64,000 bases of DNA from an uncultured Bacteroidales bacterium (GTDB lineage: Bacteria; Bacteroidota; Bacteroidia; Bacteroidales; UBA932). Positions 7,260 to 17,500 of this stretch are shown here, piece after piece. The notes under the pieces were generated by a model. That model did not search any database. It was not told the origin of the DNA and worked only from the letters and a program-made list of their open reading frames with translations. Positions within the stretch are counted from its first letter, which is position 1, and the number at the start of each line of letters is the position of its first letter. The stretch covers positions 18,665 to 82,664 of the forward strand of contig CALVDR010000009.1 of assembly GCA_944326365.1 (NCBI GenBank), given 5' to 3'. Both the position numbers and the translations under genes were made by a program.

Positions 7260-10200
7260 ATGTCATTCGTCCACCTTCACGTACATACCCAGTATTCGAT
7301 CCTTGACGGTCTTTCATCCATAGAAAAACTGTTCCAGAGAGCGAAAGAGCTCGGAATGCCCGGACTGGCCATCACCGACCACGGAAACATGTACGGGGTG
7401 AAGGAGTTCTTCAAATATGCCGCAAAATACCCGGAGGTCAAGCCTATCGTGGGATGCGAGATATACGTCTCGAAATACGGCCATACCATCAAGGACAAGG
7501 ACCACAGGGAATACTACCACCTGATACTGCTGGCCAAGAACTACAACGGGTACAAGAACCTGATGAAGATAGTCTCGACAGGTCACATAGAGGGGAAATA
7601 TTACGACAAGCCGAGAGTCTCGCACGATGTGGTGGAAAAATATGCCGGTGACCTGATCTGCTGCTCCGCCTGTATAGCCGGTGAAATACCGAAAGCCATC
7701 ATCGCCGGAGACATGGAAGCCGCTGAAAAAGCCATAGAATGGCACAGGAAAATCTTCGGGGATGACTACTATCTGGAAGTCCAGCTCCACAGGACGGAGG
7801 TGCCGGGGCTTTCACTTGAAGTATATGAACGGCAGTCCATCGCCAATGCCGGGATATTCGAACTGTCGGAAAAACTGGGCGTGAAGGTCGTGGCTACCAA
7901 TGACGTGCATTTCGTAAACAAGGAAGACGGACCTGTCCATGACAGGCTTATATGTCTTACGACCAATGCTAACGTCGACGACCCGAAAAGGCTGCGCTAT
8001 ACCCAGCAGGAATACCTGAAAAGCGAGGAAGAGATGGCGGCCCTGTTCCCAGACCATCCGGAAGTCCTGTCGAACACCATGGAGGTGTTCAATAAGGTCG
8101 AAAGCTACAAGATAGACCGCGGACATGTCCTCCCCGTCTTCAAAATAGAAGAAAGTTTCCTCGCCGAAAAGGAAAAATATCTGGAAAAATACAAGGATGT
8201 CATAGATGTCGGCCGCACGAACAAGGACGGAAGCGACCGCGGGGAAGCATTCACATACTCCGTGGCGTATCTCTGTGAACTCTGCTATCAGGGTGCGGAG
8301 AAAAGATACGGGACACTTGATCCCGAACAGGCGGAAAGAATCGATTTCGAGCTGAAAACCATCAGCAGGATGGGATTTCCGGACTATTTCCTCATAGTCC
8401 AGGACTTCATTGCTGCGGCACGTCGCCAGGGAATTTCCGTAGGACCGGGAAGAGGATCGGCGGCAGGATCGGCGGTAGCGTATTGCCTCGGCATCACGAA
8501 CATCGACCCTATAAAATACCAGCTGCTGTTCGAGCGTTTCCTGAATCCTGACCGTATATCGATGCCTGATATAGACATAGACTTCGACGATGACGGCAGG
8601 TACAGGGTGTTCAAGTACGTGGAAGACACTTACGGAAAAGACCATGTGTCCCATGTGATCACATTCGGAACCATGGCTGCGAAGATGGCCATCAAGGATG
8701 TGGCCCGTATCAGCAACATGAGTATCGACGAGTCGAACAGGCTGACCAAGATGATTCCCGACAAGCCTATCAAGGTGATGGAGGTGCAGGAAGTGCCGAT
8801 GGAGGAAGACGAAGAACTGGCAAAGGGATTCACTCTGGTCGAAAAAGAGGTCGAGATTCCGGATCCTGACCACGAAGGACAGAAGAAAACGGTGGTGAAG
8901 AGGTTCAAGAAGGGCCCTATGGAGAAAGACTACAAGGTGACCCTGAAAAACTGCCTCAAATACATCGATGAGCTGAAAAACGAGTACGAAAACGGCTCTG
9001 CCCTGACCAGGGAGGTGCTGGACTACGCCCTGCGGCTGGAAGGCAGTATCCGCCAGACAGGAGTACATGCATGCGCCATGATCATCGGCCGCGGTGACCT
9101 GACGGACTATATCCCTATTTCCGTGGCCCCGGACAAGGCTACCGGACTGGACGTGTGGGTGTCGCAGTACGAGGGCAGTTTCATCGAGGAAGTAGGAATG
9201 CTGAAGATGGACTTTCTGGGGCTGAAGACCCTGTCCATCATCAAGGAATGTCTGGAATCCGTGAAAAAGACGCACGGAATCGATGTGGATATCGACCACA
9301 TCCCGATAGATGACGAGGAGACCTACAGGCTTTACGGACGCGGAGATACCACGAGCGTGTTCCAGTTCGAGTCCGCAGGTATGAAAGAATGGCTGCAGAA
9401 GCTCCAGCCTACCAGATTCGAGGACCTGATAGCCATGAACGCACTGTACAGGCCGGGGCCTCTGGACTACATTCCGTCATTCGTAGCCAGGAAACAGGGT
9501 ACCGAAAAGATAGAATACGACCTCCCGGAGATGGAAGAATATCTCCAGGACACATACGGTGTGACAGTATATCAGGAGCAGGTCATGCTTCTGTCTCAGA
9601 AACTGGCCGGATTTACAAAAGGCCAGGCGGACAAGCTGCGGAAAGCCATGGGAAAGAAACAGCTGGATGTTCTGGAGTCCCTGCATGACAAGTTCATCGA
9701 CGGAGGAAAGGCGAACGGCCATCCTGAAAAGGTCCTGAACAAGATATGGAAGGACTGGAGAAAATTCGCCCAGTACGCCTTCAACAAGTCGCATGCGACA
9801 TGCTATGCCTGGGTCAGCTACCAGACCGGCTACCTGAAAGCTCACTATCCTGCAGAATTCCAGGCTGCCAACCTCAGCAAGAATCTCTCCAACATGGACG
9901 AGATCAAGAAGATCATGGACGACTGCAAGAAGTCGCGCATAAAGGTCCTGAATCCGGACATAAACGAGAGCGGCGCCCGTTTCACGGTCAACAGGAACGG
10001 CGACATACGTTTCGGCCTCGGCGGTATCAAGGGATTCGGAGACAATATCGTGAAGGCACTGATAGATGACAGGGACCAGAACGGGCCGTATGCCGATATA
10101 TGGGACTTCGCTGAAAGGCTCGCCGGAATGGTGAACAAGAAAGCGTTCGAATCGCTCCTGTATTCCGGAGCCTTCGACAGTTTCGGTTTCCCGAGGAAAC

Positions 10201-11063
10201 AATATACATTGCCTACCGCATCGGGAGACACATTCCTGGATGCCCTGGTCAAATACGCCGACCTATACAACAGGGACAGGATGAATTCCTCTGCATCCCT
10301 TTTCGGCGGTATGGAAGAATCCAAGCCGCAGCGGCCCGCAATGCCTGAAGAGCAGCCTGCGGATGATGACGGAGGACTGGAGATGCTCAAGCGTGAAAAG
10401 GACTTGGTCGGGATGTATCTTTCGGCACATCCGCTTGACAGATATGCATACGAGGTGGACAATTTCACGAACTGCAAGCTGGCCGACATTCCGGACCTGA
10501 TAGCCAAGTGCGACAAGGAAAAGACCAGAACGAAAGTGAATCTCGCCGGCTATATCACGAATGTCCAGCAGCTCACCAGCAAGAACGGTTCACCATGGTC
10601 GAAGACAGTCATCGAAGATTTCAGCGGCAGCTACGAGTTCGCCCTGTTCGGAAAAGATCACGAGAGATTCCTACCGTATCTGACACAGCTCACTCCGATA
10701 TACATCGAAGGTGAAATAGACGAGAAATACTATGTGAAGCCTGAAGACAGGAAAATCAAGGGCAATCCTCCTTATGTCCTGAAAATAAGGAATATCAGCC
10801 TGCTCGGCAATACCGCCAACTCCCTGCTGAAAGGCTTCGCCATCAAAATCTCGACCACCATGCTGAATTCCGGCTTCCGTGAGAAGCTCGTAAAGGTAGT
10901 GAAAGAGAACAGAGGTACGATACCTCTGTCAATGTACCTTTACGATCCTACGACGAAGTACAATATCGAATTCATGTCGAAGAAATTCAGGGTGGCCGTC
11001 AGCAATCCTTTCGTCAACGACCTGCGCGACATGAACATCGAGTGCTCCGCCATCAGGAAATAA
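7260..11063 (+). CDS. dnaE: DNA polymerase III alpha subunit (replicative polymerase)
   Basis: 1267 residues from the ATG at 7260. An in-frame ATG at 7137 lies within the secDF terminator and upstream of the promoter, so it is rejected. The N-terminal PHP domain opens with FVHLHVHTQYSILDGL and ITDHGNMYG. The polymerase core shows GPGRGSAAGSAVAYCLGIT and the catalytic PDIDIDFDDDGR (about residues 440-451), then FQFESAGMKEWL, MNALYRPGPLDYIP and the helix-hairpin-helix region (FGLGGIKGFGDNIV). An OB-fold (KVNLAGYITNVQQLTSKNGSPW) is near residue 1090. This is the catalytic subunit of the replicative holoenzyme. An ATPase gene of different base composition follows it. Confidence 0.97.
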   Translation: MSFVHLHVHTQYSILDGLSSIEKLFQRAKELGMPGLAITDHGNMYGVKEFFKYAAKYPEVKPIVGCEIYVSKYGHTIKDKDHREYYHLILLAKNYNGYKNLMKIVSTGHIEGKYYDKPRVSHDVVEKYAGDLICCSACIAGEIPKAIIAGDMEAAEKAIEWHRKIFGDDYYLEVQLHRTEVPGLSLEVYERQSIANAGIFELSEKLGVKVVATNDVHFVNKEDGPVHDRLICLTTNANVDDPKRLRYTQQEYLKSEEEMAALFPDHPEVLSNTMEVFNKVESYKIDRGHVLPVFKIEESFLAEKEKYLEKYKDVIDVGRTNKDGSDRGEAFTYSVAYLCELCYQGAEKRYGTLDPEQAERIDFELKTISRMGFPDYFLIVQDFIAAARRQGISVGPGRGSAAGSAVAYCLGITNIDPIKYQLLFERFLNPDRISMPDIDIDFDDDGRYRVFKYVEDTYGKDHVSHVITFGTMAAKMAIKDVARISNMSIDESNRLTKMIPDKPIKVMEVQEVPMEEDEELAKGFTLVEKEVEIPDPDHEGQKKTVVKRFKKGPMEKDYKVTLKNCLKYIDELKNEYENGSALTREVLDYALRLEGSIRQTGVHACAMIIGRGDLTDYIPISVAPDKATGLDVWVSQYEGSFIEEVGMLKMDFLGLKTLSIIKECLESVKKTHGIDVDIDHIPIDDEETYRLYGRGDTTSVFQFESAGMKEWLQKLQPTRFEDLIAMNALYRPGPLDYIPSFVARKQGTEKIEYDLPEMEEYLQDTYGVTVYQEQVMLLSQKLAGFTKGQADKLRKAMGKKQLDVLESLHDKFIDGGKANGHPEKVLNKIWKDWRKFAQYAFNKSHATCYAWVSYQTGYLKAHYPAEFQAANLSKNLSNMDEIKKIMDDCKKSRIKVLNPDINESGARFTVNRNGDIRFGLGGIKGFGDNIVKALIDDRDQNGPYADIWDFAERLAGMVNKKAFESLLYSGAFDSFGFPRKQYTLPTASGDTFLDALVKYADLYNRDRMNSSASLFGGMEESKPQRPAMPEEQPADDDGGLEMLKREKDLVGMYLSAHPLDRYAYEVDNFTNCKLADIPDLIAKCDKEKTRTKVNLAGYITNVQQLTSKNGSPWSKTVIEDFSGSYEFALFGKDHERFLPYLTQLTPIYIEGEIDEKYYVKPEDRKIKGNPPYVLKIRNISLLGNTANSLLKGFAIKISTTMLNSGFREKLVKVVKENRGTIPLSMYLYDPTTKYNIEFMSKKFRVAVSNPFVNDLRDMNIECSAIRK

Positions 11064-11069
11064 TCACAG

Positions 11070-11159
11070 ACATTTTGCCGTTTCCGACAAAAACCGCTCA
11101 AAACATTTTGCCGTTTCCGACAAAAACCGCCCAAAACATTTTGCCGTTTCCGACAAAAT
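11070..11159. repeat. Three tandem 33-bp repeats upstream of the DUF4143 ATPase
   Basis: Units start at 11070, 11103 and 11136 (the third is cut to 24 bp). Each begins ACATTTTGCCGTTTCCGAC and units 1 and 2 differ at a single base. Within each unit TTTTG.CG and its near-complement at CGACAAAA make an imperfect dyad. The repeats fill most of the gap between the dnaE stop and the ATPase start, where a promoter or operator would be expected. They are contiguous, without spacers, so this is not a CRISPR array. Confidence 0.85.
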
Positions 11160-11191
11160 CACTACTATTGCAAAGTATTTCAGATGATTAT

Positions 11192-12556
11192 ATGGAAGAA
11201 CGGATTTTCAAACGCAAAATTTATGAGCGGATGCTCAAATGGAAACGGGAAAGCAACGGCCATACCGCCCTCCTGATAAAAGGAGCAAGACGTATCGGGA
11301 AATCCACCATTGCGGAAACTTTTGCCCGTCAGGAATATGAATCTTACATAATCATCGATTTTTCGATTGCCGGCGATGCTGTCAAAGAACTTTTTCTGCA
11401 TATCTCGGATTTGAACTACTTTTTCCTGAGATTGCAGTCATTGACAGGAGTATCATTGCATGAACGCAAGTCAGTAATCATTTTTGACGAAGTCCAGCTT
11501 TATCCAGTCGCCCGTCAGGCCATCAAACATCTGGTAAAAGACCGCAGATACGACTATATTGAAACCGGTTCGCTCCTTTCAATCAAAAAAAATGTGAAAA
11601 ACATAGTAATACCGAGCGAAGAGACACGGATTTCAATGTATCCCATGGATTATGAAGAATTTCTATGGGCTACAGGGAAAACCGGTTCATACGAACTGAT
11701 CAGATATTCATACGAAAATTTCAAGGCATTGGGAGAAGCGGTAAACCGTGAAATGATGAGGGAATTCCGCCTGTACATGCTCGTCGGAGGAATGCCGCAG
11801 GCAGTGAATGCCTATCTTGAATCAAACGATTTCTCGACAGTCGACAGCGTAAAACGGAACATTCTCGAACTGTATATTGATGACTTTCGGAAAATAGATC
11901 CGTCCGGACGTATTTCCCGACTGTTTTCTTCGATACCTGCAGAACTTTCCCGCAATGTCATGCGGTACAAAATCGGCAGCGTTATCGAAAATGCCACAGC
12001 GTCGAGACTCAGCGAACTGTTGATGGACATGGCCGATTCCATGACTGTGAACTTTGCCTACCATGCAAACGATCCGAACGTAGGCTTCGCACTTCATGCC
12101 GACTACAATTGTTTCAAAATGTTCCTTGCCGATACCGGGCTGTTCGTGACGTTGGCTTTCATGGACAAGGATTATACTGAAAACGAGATATACAGAAAGC
12201 TCCTGTCCGACAAACTCGGGACCGATTTGGGCTATGTATATGAAAATGTCGTGGCGCAGATGCTGAAAAGTGCAGGCAATGAACTTTTCTACTATACTTT
12301 CAAGGAAACAGGTACTGTGCCACCCCGTGAGGATGGTCCGGTGCGCAGCTATGAAATCGATTTCCTGTTGTCCCGGAACAATAAAATCTGCCCTGTCGAA
12401 ATAAAATCATCCGGATACAATTCCCATAAATCACTGGACAGATTCCATGAAAAGTATTCCGGCAGGATACTGCAACGCTATCTTGTCTACACAAAAGACC
12501 TCAAAAAGGACAAGGACATTCTTTGTATCCCTGCGTATATGTCGGCAATGATCTGA
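11192..12556 (+). CDS. AAA-family ATPase with C-terminal DUF4143 domain
   Basis: 454 residues from the ATG at 11192; the longer in-frame reading begins inside dnaE and translates the tandem repeats, so it is rejected. The N-terminal AAA_14-type ATPase has Walker A GARRIGKST (near residue 30) and Walker B VIIFDEVQLYP. A middle winged-helix region is followed by the C-terminal DUF4143 part ending in YEIDFLLSRN and PVEIKSSG, a PD-(D/E)XK-like nuclease-fold signature. The family is widespread in Bacteroidota and variable in position, but its cellular role is unresolved. The coding sequence looks A/T-richer than dnaE, which suggests transfer. It probably has its own promoter in the repeat region. 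Confidence 0.85.
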   Translation: MEERIFKRKIYERMLKWKRESNGHTALLIKGARRIGKSTIAETFARQEYESYIIIDFSIAGDAVKELFLHISDLNYFFLRLQSLTGVSLHERKSVIIFDEVQLYPVARQAIKHLVKDRRYDYIETGSLLSIKKNVKNIVIPSEETRISMYPMDYEEFLWATGKTGSYELIRYSYENFKALGEAVNREMMREFRLYMLVGGMPQAVNAYLESNDFSTVDSVKRNILELYIDDFRKIDPSGRISRLFSSIPAELSRNVMRYKIGSVIENATASRLSELLMDMADSMTVNFAYHANDPNVGFALHADYNCFKMFLADTGLFVTLAFMDKDYTENEIYRKLLSDKLGTDLGYVYENVVAQMLKSAGNELFYYTFKETGTVPPREDGPVRSYEIDFLLSRNNKICPVEIKSSGYNSHKSLDRFHEKYSGRILQRYLVYTKDLKKDKDILCIPAYMSAMI

Positions 12557-12563
12557 CGGCTGC

Positions 12564-13400
12564 TCAGAAGACAAGTACTGCTTCTACAGGATAATGGTCG
12601 GAAATGAACTTGCGCCCGGCGTAAGGTCCGGTGACGGTTTCAAAGCGCGTGCAGGAGCGGAAACCGGTATAGAAAATATGGTCTATGACCTCCGAGGCTT
12701 TGCCCCATCCGTGATACGTCGCCGATGAATCCGTAATGGCCGCTATCTTTCTGGCATTCTTCATGGAATCCGTGACCGGAGACAGGGCCGGATGGGTATA
12801 CTCTACGTTGAAATCGCCCACAAGCACTACAGGCAGACCATCGGGATTCAGCTCCATGATCTTCGACATCATCAGGGAGGCGCTCTCCTTTCTGGCCACC
12901 TCACCCACATGATCAAGATGGGTGGCTATGAACAGGAACTTCTTTCCTGAAGCCTTGCTCTTCATGACAGCCCATGTGGAAGAACGCGGAAAGGCGGCAT
13001 CCCAGCCTTTCGACGGCTTGTCCGGCGTCTCTGAAAGCCAGAATGTGCCCCATTTCACCAGGGAAACGGTCTTCTTGTTGTACAAGATGGCTACATGCTC
13101 TCCTTTTTTCTTCCCGTCATCACGGCCAACACCCACGTAGTCATAGCCGCGGCAGTTATCTTCCATGAAAAGAAGCTGCGGGAGTACGGCTTCCTGGATT
13201 CCCACTACATCCGGTTTCCTGTCCTCTATCATCAGTACGGAAGCAGGACAACGGAACTGCCAGGAATTCGTCCCGTCATCGGCCGTCCCCTGGCGGATAT
13301 TGTACGACATCACCGTAAGTTCCGGCAGCTGAGCCGGTTTCGCGGCGCAGAACATCACCGGCAAGACGAGTGCCGTAATCAGAAAGAATTTGAGTCGCAT
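12564..13400 (-). CDS. Secreted endonuclease/exonuclease/phosphatase (EEP) family protein
   Basis: 278 residues with a signal peptide (MRLKFFLITALVLPVMFCAA). EEP-fold motifs are present in order: MSYNIRQG, VVGIQEAV (metal-binding Glu), LFIATHLDH, LVGDFNVEYTHPAL (Asp/Asn pair) and SDHYPVEAVL (terminal Asp-His). All catalytic positions look intact, so a metal-dependent phosphodiesterase outside the cytoplasm is likely; the substrate is unknown. It converges with the ATPase gene, with only 7 bp between the two stops. Confidence 0.85.
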   Translation of the reverse strand: MRLKFFLITALVLPVMFCAAKPAQLPELTVMSYNIRQGTADDGTNSWQFRCPASVLMIEDRKPDVVGIQEAVLPQLLFMEDNCRGYDYVGVGRDDGKKKGEHVAILYNKKTVSLVKWGTFWLSETPDKPSKGWDAAFPRSSTWAVMKSKASGKKFLFIATHLDHVGEVARKESASLMMSKIMELNPDGLPVVLVGDFNVEYTHPALSPVTDSMKNARKIAAITDSSATYHGWGKASEVIDHIFYTGFRSCTRFETVTGPYAGRKFISDHYPVEAVLVF

Positions 13401-13529
13401 AACAGAATTTTTAATCCCCGAATTTAGCTAAATTTTCCGATTATGAGATTTGCATTATGGATTTTTCATAATTATATTTACACGACAGTATCGGGATAAT
13501 GATCCGATGTATTTTCAGACAAGAAGATT

Positions 13530-14537
13530 ATGGCAGAAGAGACTTTTTCACAGATCGGCAGGACAGAGGCCGTCAGACAGCTTTTTGAAGGAACAGGCTA
13601 CAGCCCGGACGGGCATTGCACGCTGCGTGTGGCGAAAGGCACCGGCAGCGTGGTCAATTCCACCGTGATGATGACGGAAGGCATAGATTTCGATCTCACC
13701 TATTTCCCGCTCAAACATTTGGGATACAAGGCTGTAATCATGGCGACAGGAGAAATATATGCAGCCATGGCGAAACCCCGTACATTGGCCGTCAGGCTCG
13801 GAATATCGTCGAAACTGGATTTCGCGAAGGTCAGGGAACTGTGGGAAGGAATGACGGCTGCCGCCAAAAGGCACGCATACGCAGGACTCTCCCTCGACCT
13901 CCTGCCGTCGGTCAATGGCCTCAACATCAGCATTTCAGCTATGGGAGAGCGCCTTCATCTGACTGAAACGCGAAGGATGCCGGCCAAAAGCATGGATCTG
14001 ATCTGCGTGTCCGGGAATCTGGGTGCGGCATTTCTGGGCATGCAGATTCTGGAAATGGAGAAGCAGAAGTTCCTGAAAAAGAAGACTGACAGGTCCCAGC
14101 CGGACCTTTCGGACCACAAACTCCTCGTGGGTGAATATCTGAAACCTGAAATCAATCCTTCATATGTCTCGCAGCTGGAGGATGCCGAAATCATTCCTTC
14201 GTACGGATATTTCGTGAACCGGGGACTGGCCGATGCGGTAAAGAGACTCGTGCAGGACAGCGGACTTGGAGCCAAGATATACGTCGAGCGCATACCATTC
14301 GCCAGCGGGACCTTCGATCTGGGAAAACAATTCAATATAGACCCTATTTCCGCCGCCTTCAACGGCGGTGATGACTGCCGCCTGCTGTTCACCATTCCTA
14401 TCGGCAAACATGACCTTTTCAGGCATGATTTCCAGACATTCGACATCATCGGACATCTCGCAAAACCAGAAGTCGGAGCAGCCCTCGTCACCCCTGAAGG
14501 TGTGGAACTTCCCATCACCGCCCAGGGCTGGAAATAA
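13530..14537 (+). CDS. ThiL/AIR-synthase-like protein with weakened active-site motifs
   Basis: 335 residues that follow the thiamine-monophosphate kinase (ThiL) plan: MMTEGIDFDLTYFPLKHLGYKAV near residue 50, CVSGNLGAAFLGMQIL near 155, KPEINPSYV, NRGLADAVKRL and FNGGDDCRLLFTIP near 275. Compared with the ThiL motifs I know, the nucleotide/Mg2+ residues are changed: the GDDAA segment reads AKGTGS, the S-D-I-A stretch reads TGEIYAA, GGD reads LSLD, and IDISDGL reads YFVNRGL. It may therefore not be a working ThiL. No other thiamine gene is nearby. The stop is 11 bp before the exported metalloprotease-like gene, which suggests one operon. Confidence 0.65.
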   Translation: MAEETFSQIGRTEAVRQLFEGTGYSPDGHCTLRVAKGTGSVVNSTVMMTEGIDFDLTYFPLKHLGYKAVIMATGEIYAAMAKPRTLAVRLGISSKLDFAKVRELWEGMTAAAKRHAYAGLSLDLLPSVNGLNISISAMGERLHLTETRRMPAKSMDLICVSGNLGAAFLGMQILEMEKQKFLKKKTDRSQPDLSDHKLLVGEYLKPEINPSYVSQLEDAEIIPSYGYFVNRGLADAVKRLVQDSGLGAKIYVERIPFASGTFDLGKQFNIDPISAAFNGGDDCRLLFTIPIGKHDLFRHDFQTFDIIGHLAKPEVGAALVTPEGVELPITAQGWK

Positions 14538-14548
14538 GTTCTCCGGAA

Positions 14549-17500
14549 ATGAAAGCCATAAGAAACCTGACAGTCGCGGCTGTCCTGTGCCTGATGCCGC
14601 AGGCGTTGTCCGCCCAGTTCTTTCTGGGCGGTGACGATCCTGCTTCCGCCAGATGGTATTCCATCGAAAGCCCGAACTACCGTATCATATATCCGGCAGG
14701 ACTCGACTCCACGGCCAGAAGCTATGCCCTGGAGCTGGAAAAATACAGGCTGCCCGTATCACGGAGCGTGAATTATATCCCCGGCGAAATGACCGGAACC
14801 AGGATGCCGGTAGTGCTGCACCCGTACAGCGCACTGTCGAACGGCTCAGTGGCATGGGCTCCGAAAAGGATGGATTTCTATACCACCCCTTCCGCCTATG
14901 CCCCCGAACCTATTCCGTGGACTACCATGCTGGCCATCCATGAATCCAGACACGTCGCACAGATGCAGTTCGGACTCAGCCATTGCTTCAGGCCGTTCTA
15001 CTATATTTTCGGAGAGATGTTCAATGGCGCATTGGCCGGGATTTACCCGGACAAATGGCTCCTGGAGGGAGACGCGGTAGTGGCGGAAACGGCATTGTCC
15101 CGCTCAGGGAGAGGAAGGGTCAGCGATTTTCTGAATTATTACAGGATAGCGTTCGATGACGGGGATTTCAGGAATGCCGACAGATGGGCATACGGCTCAT
15201 ACTGGCATTATACTCCGGATCATTACGCATTCGGCTACATGACACTGAGCGGAATACGGTATCTGTACGATGTACCCGACTTTTCCGGACAGCTTTTCAG
15301 ACATTATGCGGCAAGGCCTTATGACATAGTGGCACGGAACACGGTGAGCAAAAGACTGACAGGAAAGAAATTCAGGACTCTCGTCTCGGAATCCATGGAC
15401 CTGTACCATGACATATGGACAGAGGACATGGAAAGGCGTGCTCCTTTTCTGGAGTACACCCGGGTCTCGGAACCTGCACGTGTCTTTACGGAATACGAGG
15501 AAAATCTCTTCGTGGACGGGGAACTTTACTCTCTGAAGGAAAGTTTCCATCACGGCAGGCGGCTGGTGAAGATAGAAAGCGATGGAAAAGAGACGACGGT
15601 ATCGGCATTCGGCAGCGAGGTCGGAATGCTGTACTGGTCCGAAGCATTGGGAAAAATCTTCTGGAGCGAAACCGTCCCCGATGTGAGATGGTCCCTGAAA
15701 TATGACTCGAAGATACGGTTTCTCGATGTCAGGACAGGAAAAAAGGGAACACTGACAGGGAAAGGAAGGCTGTTCAACCCGAATCCCTCCCCCACTGACG
15801 GCCACATCGCCGTCACGGAATATTCCGATGACGGACGCTCGCACCTGTGCATACTGAACGGCAGTACAGGCACCAGGGAAGTGTCTTTTTCCCTGCCGGA
15901 TTCACTGCAGCTCATAGAGACCGCCTGGCTGAACGACACCATATACGGAACAGCCCTTTCCGATCACGGCATAGGGATATACCACATCGAAATCGGACAT
16001 CTGAACGCCCATGACGGGGAATCGGAGATACATCATGAGGAAGAATGCCCGTATCATCACGAAGGCATGGAATACGAATGGAAGCAGACTCTGGCCCCTT
16101 CCCCCGTGAAGTTCTTCAACTTCGGGACCGAGGGCCGGTATCTGATATTCACTTCCGACCGCACAGGCACGGATGAAGTGTACACCATGGATCCGCATAC
16201 AGGGCAGACGTGGCAGGAAACTTCATCCAGATACGGAATTTCGGACTATACTTTCACTGATGACGGGAAATATTTCATCTGCTCTGCAGCAGACAGGACA
16301 GGCTCGCCTGTAGTCATGATAGCGGCAGACTCCCTGCTGCATCGCGAAACGGACTTCCACGACCGCTACGGCTATCCTGTCGCTGACGCTCTGAGCCGGC
16401 AGGAAGCCCGAATATCCGCCGGTCAGGAACTTTCAAAGGCCGGCAGCTCTGCTGCCAATGTCTCCGTACCGGAGAAATACAGGAAATTCCCCCATCTGTT
16501 CAATCTCCATTCGTGGGCGCCGGTGTATTTCGACTATGACAACATCATGGACGGAAGCTATGAAGAGTACTGGAGCTATGCCTCTCTCGGCGCTTCGGCG
16601 TTTTTCCAGAACCATCTCGGGACTTTCACCGGATTTGCAGGATACTCGGCCCACAAGGACCCTGTGGACAGAGACTTCTGGAGACATGCAGGACACCTGA
16701 AACTGGCTTATTCCGGACTTTATCCTGTCATCGAAGCCAGGTTCGACATCAATGACAGGGCAGCACGGACTCTTCAGGGCTATCTCGAAACAGACATCGC
16801 TTCCGGACTCATGTATGAAAAATATGAATACATGTACAGGAAAGGACCTCTGGTTTCCGGCAGCCTGTCCGTATACATACCATTCAACCTCTCGTCAGGA
16901 GGCTGGTCACGCGGACTCATACCGCGTATCTCGTATTCGGTAAGCAACGACAGGTTCAATTCCTGGAAATATCTGGTGCTGGCCGCTCCAGGTCCTGCCG
17001 GAGAGGCCGGATACGGACAGGTGACGGGCATCACATCGGGCAGGTCCGCGATTTATCAGGCCCTGTCTGCATCTGTAAGGTACTATATGATGCGCCCTGC
17101 CGCCCACGCCGATGTATATCCGGAATGGGGCATAGGTGTGGAGACAGGAATATCCCTGCATCCTGGCCTGAACGACATGATATCGCCGTCCGCATATTTC
17201 CATCTCTACGGGTACACTCCGGGAATATATGGAAACCAGGGACTGATGCTGAGCGCTACCGTCAGCCGCAGGACAGGCTCTGCCGCTCCTTTCTCTTCCG
17301 GCGTGAACACTCTGCCGCGCGGCCTGTCATCAGACGCACTCCTCAGCCAATGGGCCGCGGCCCAAAAAGGAGGCGCGAAACTTTCCGCCAGCTATGCCAT
17401 GCCGTTCCCTCTGGGAGATTTCCACATCGGAAACCTCTTTTACGTGACACGGGGCATCATTACCCCTCATTTCGACTGGTCTTTCATAGGCAGCGGACAG

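Noticed and set aside
11070..11159. CRISPR array
   Set aside because: The 33-bp units are directly joined without spacers, there are only three, and no cas gene is near.
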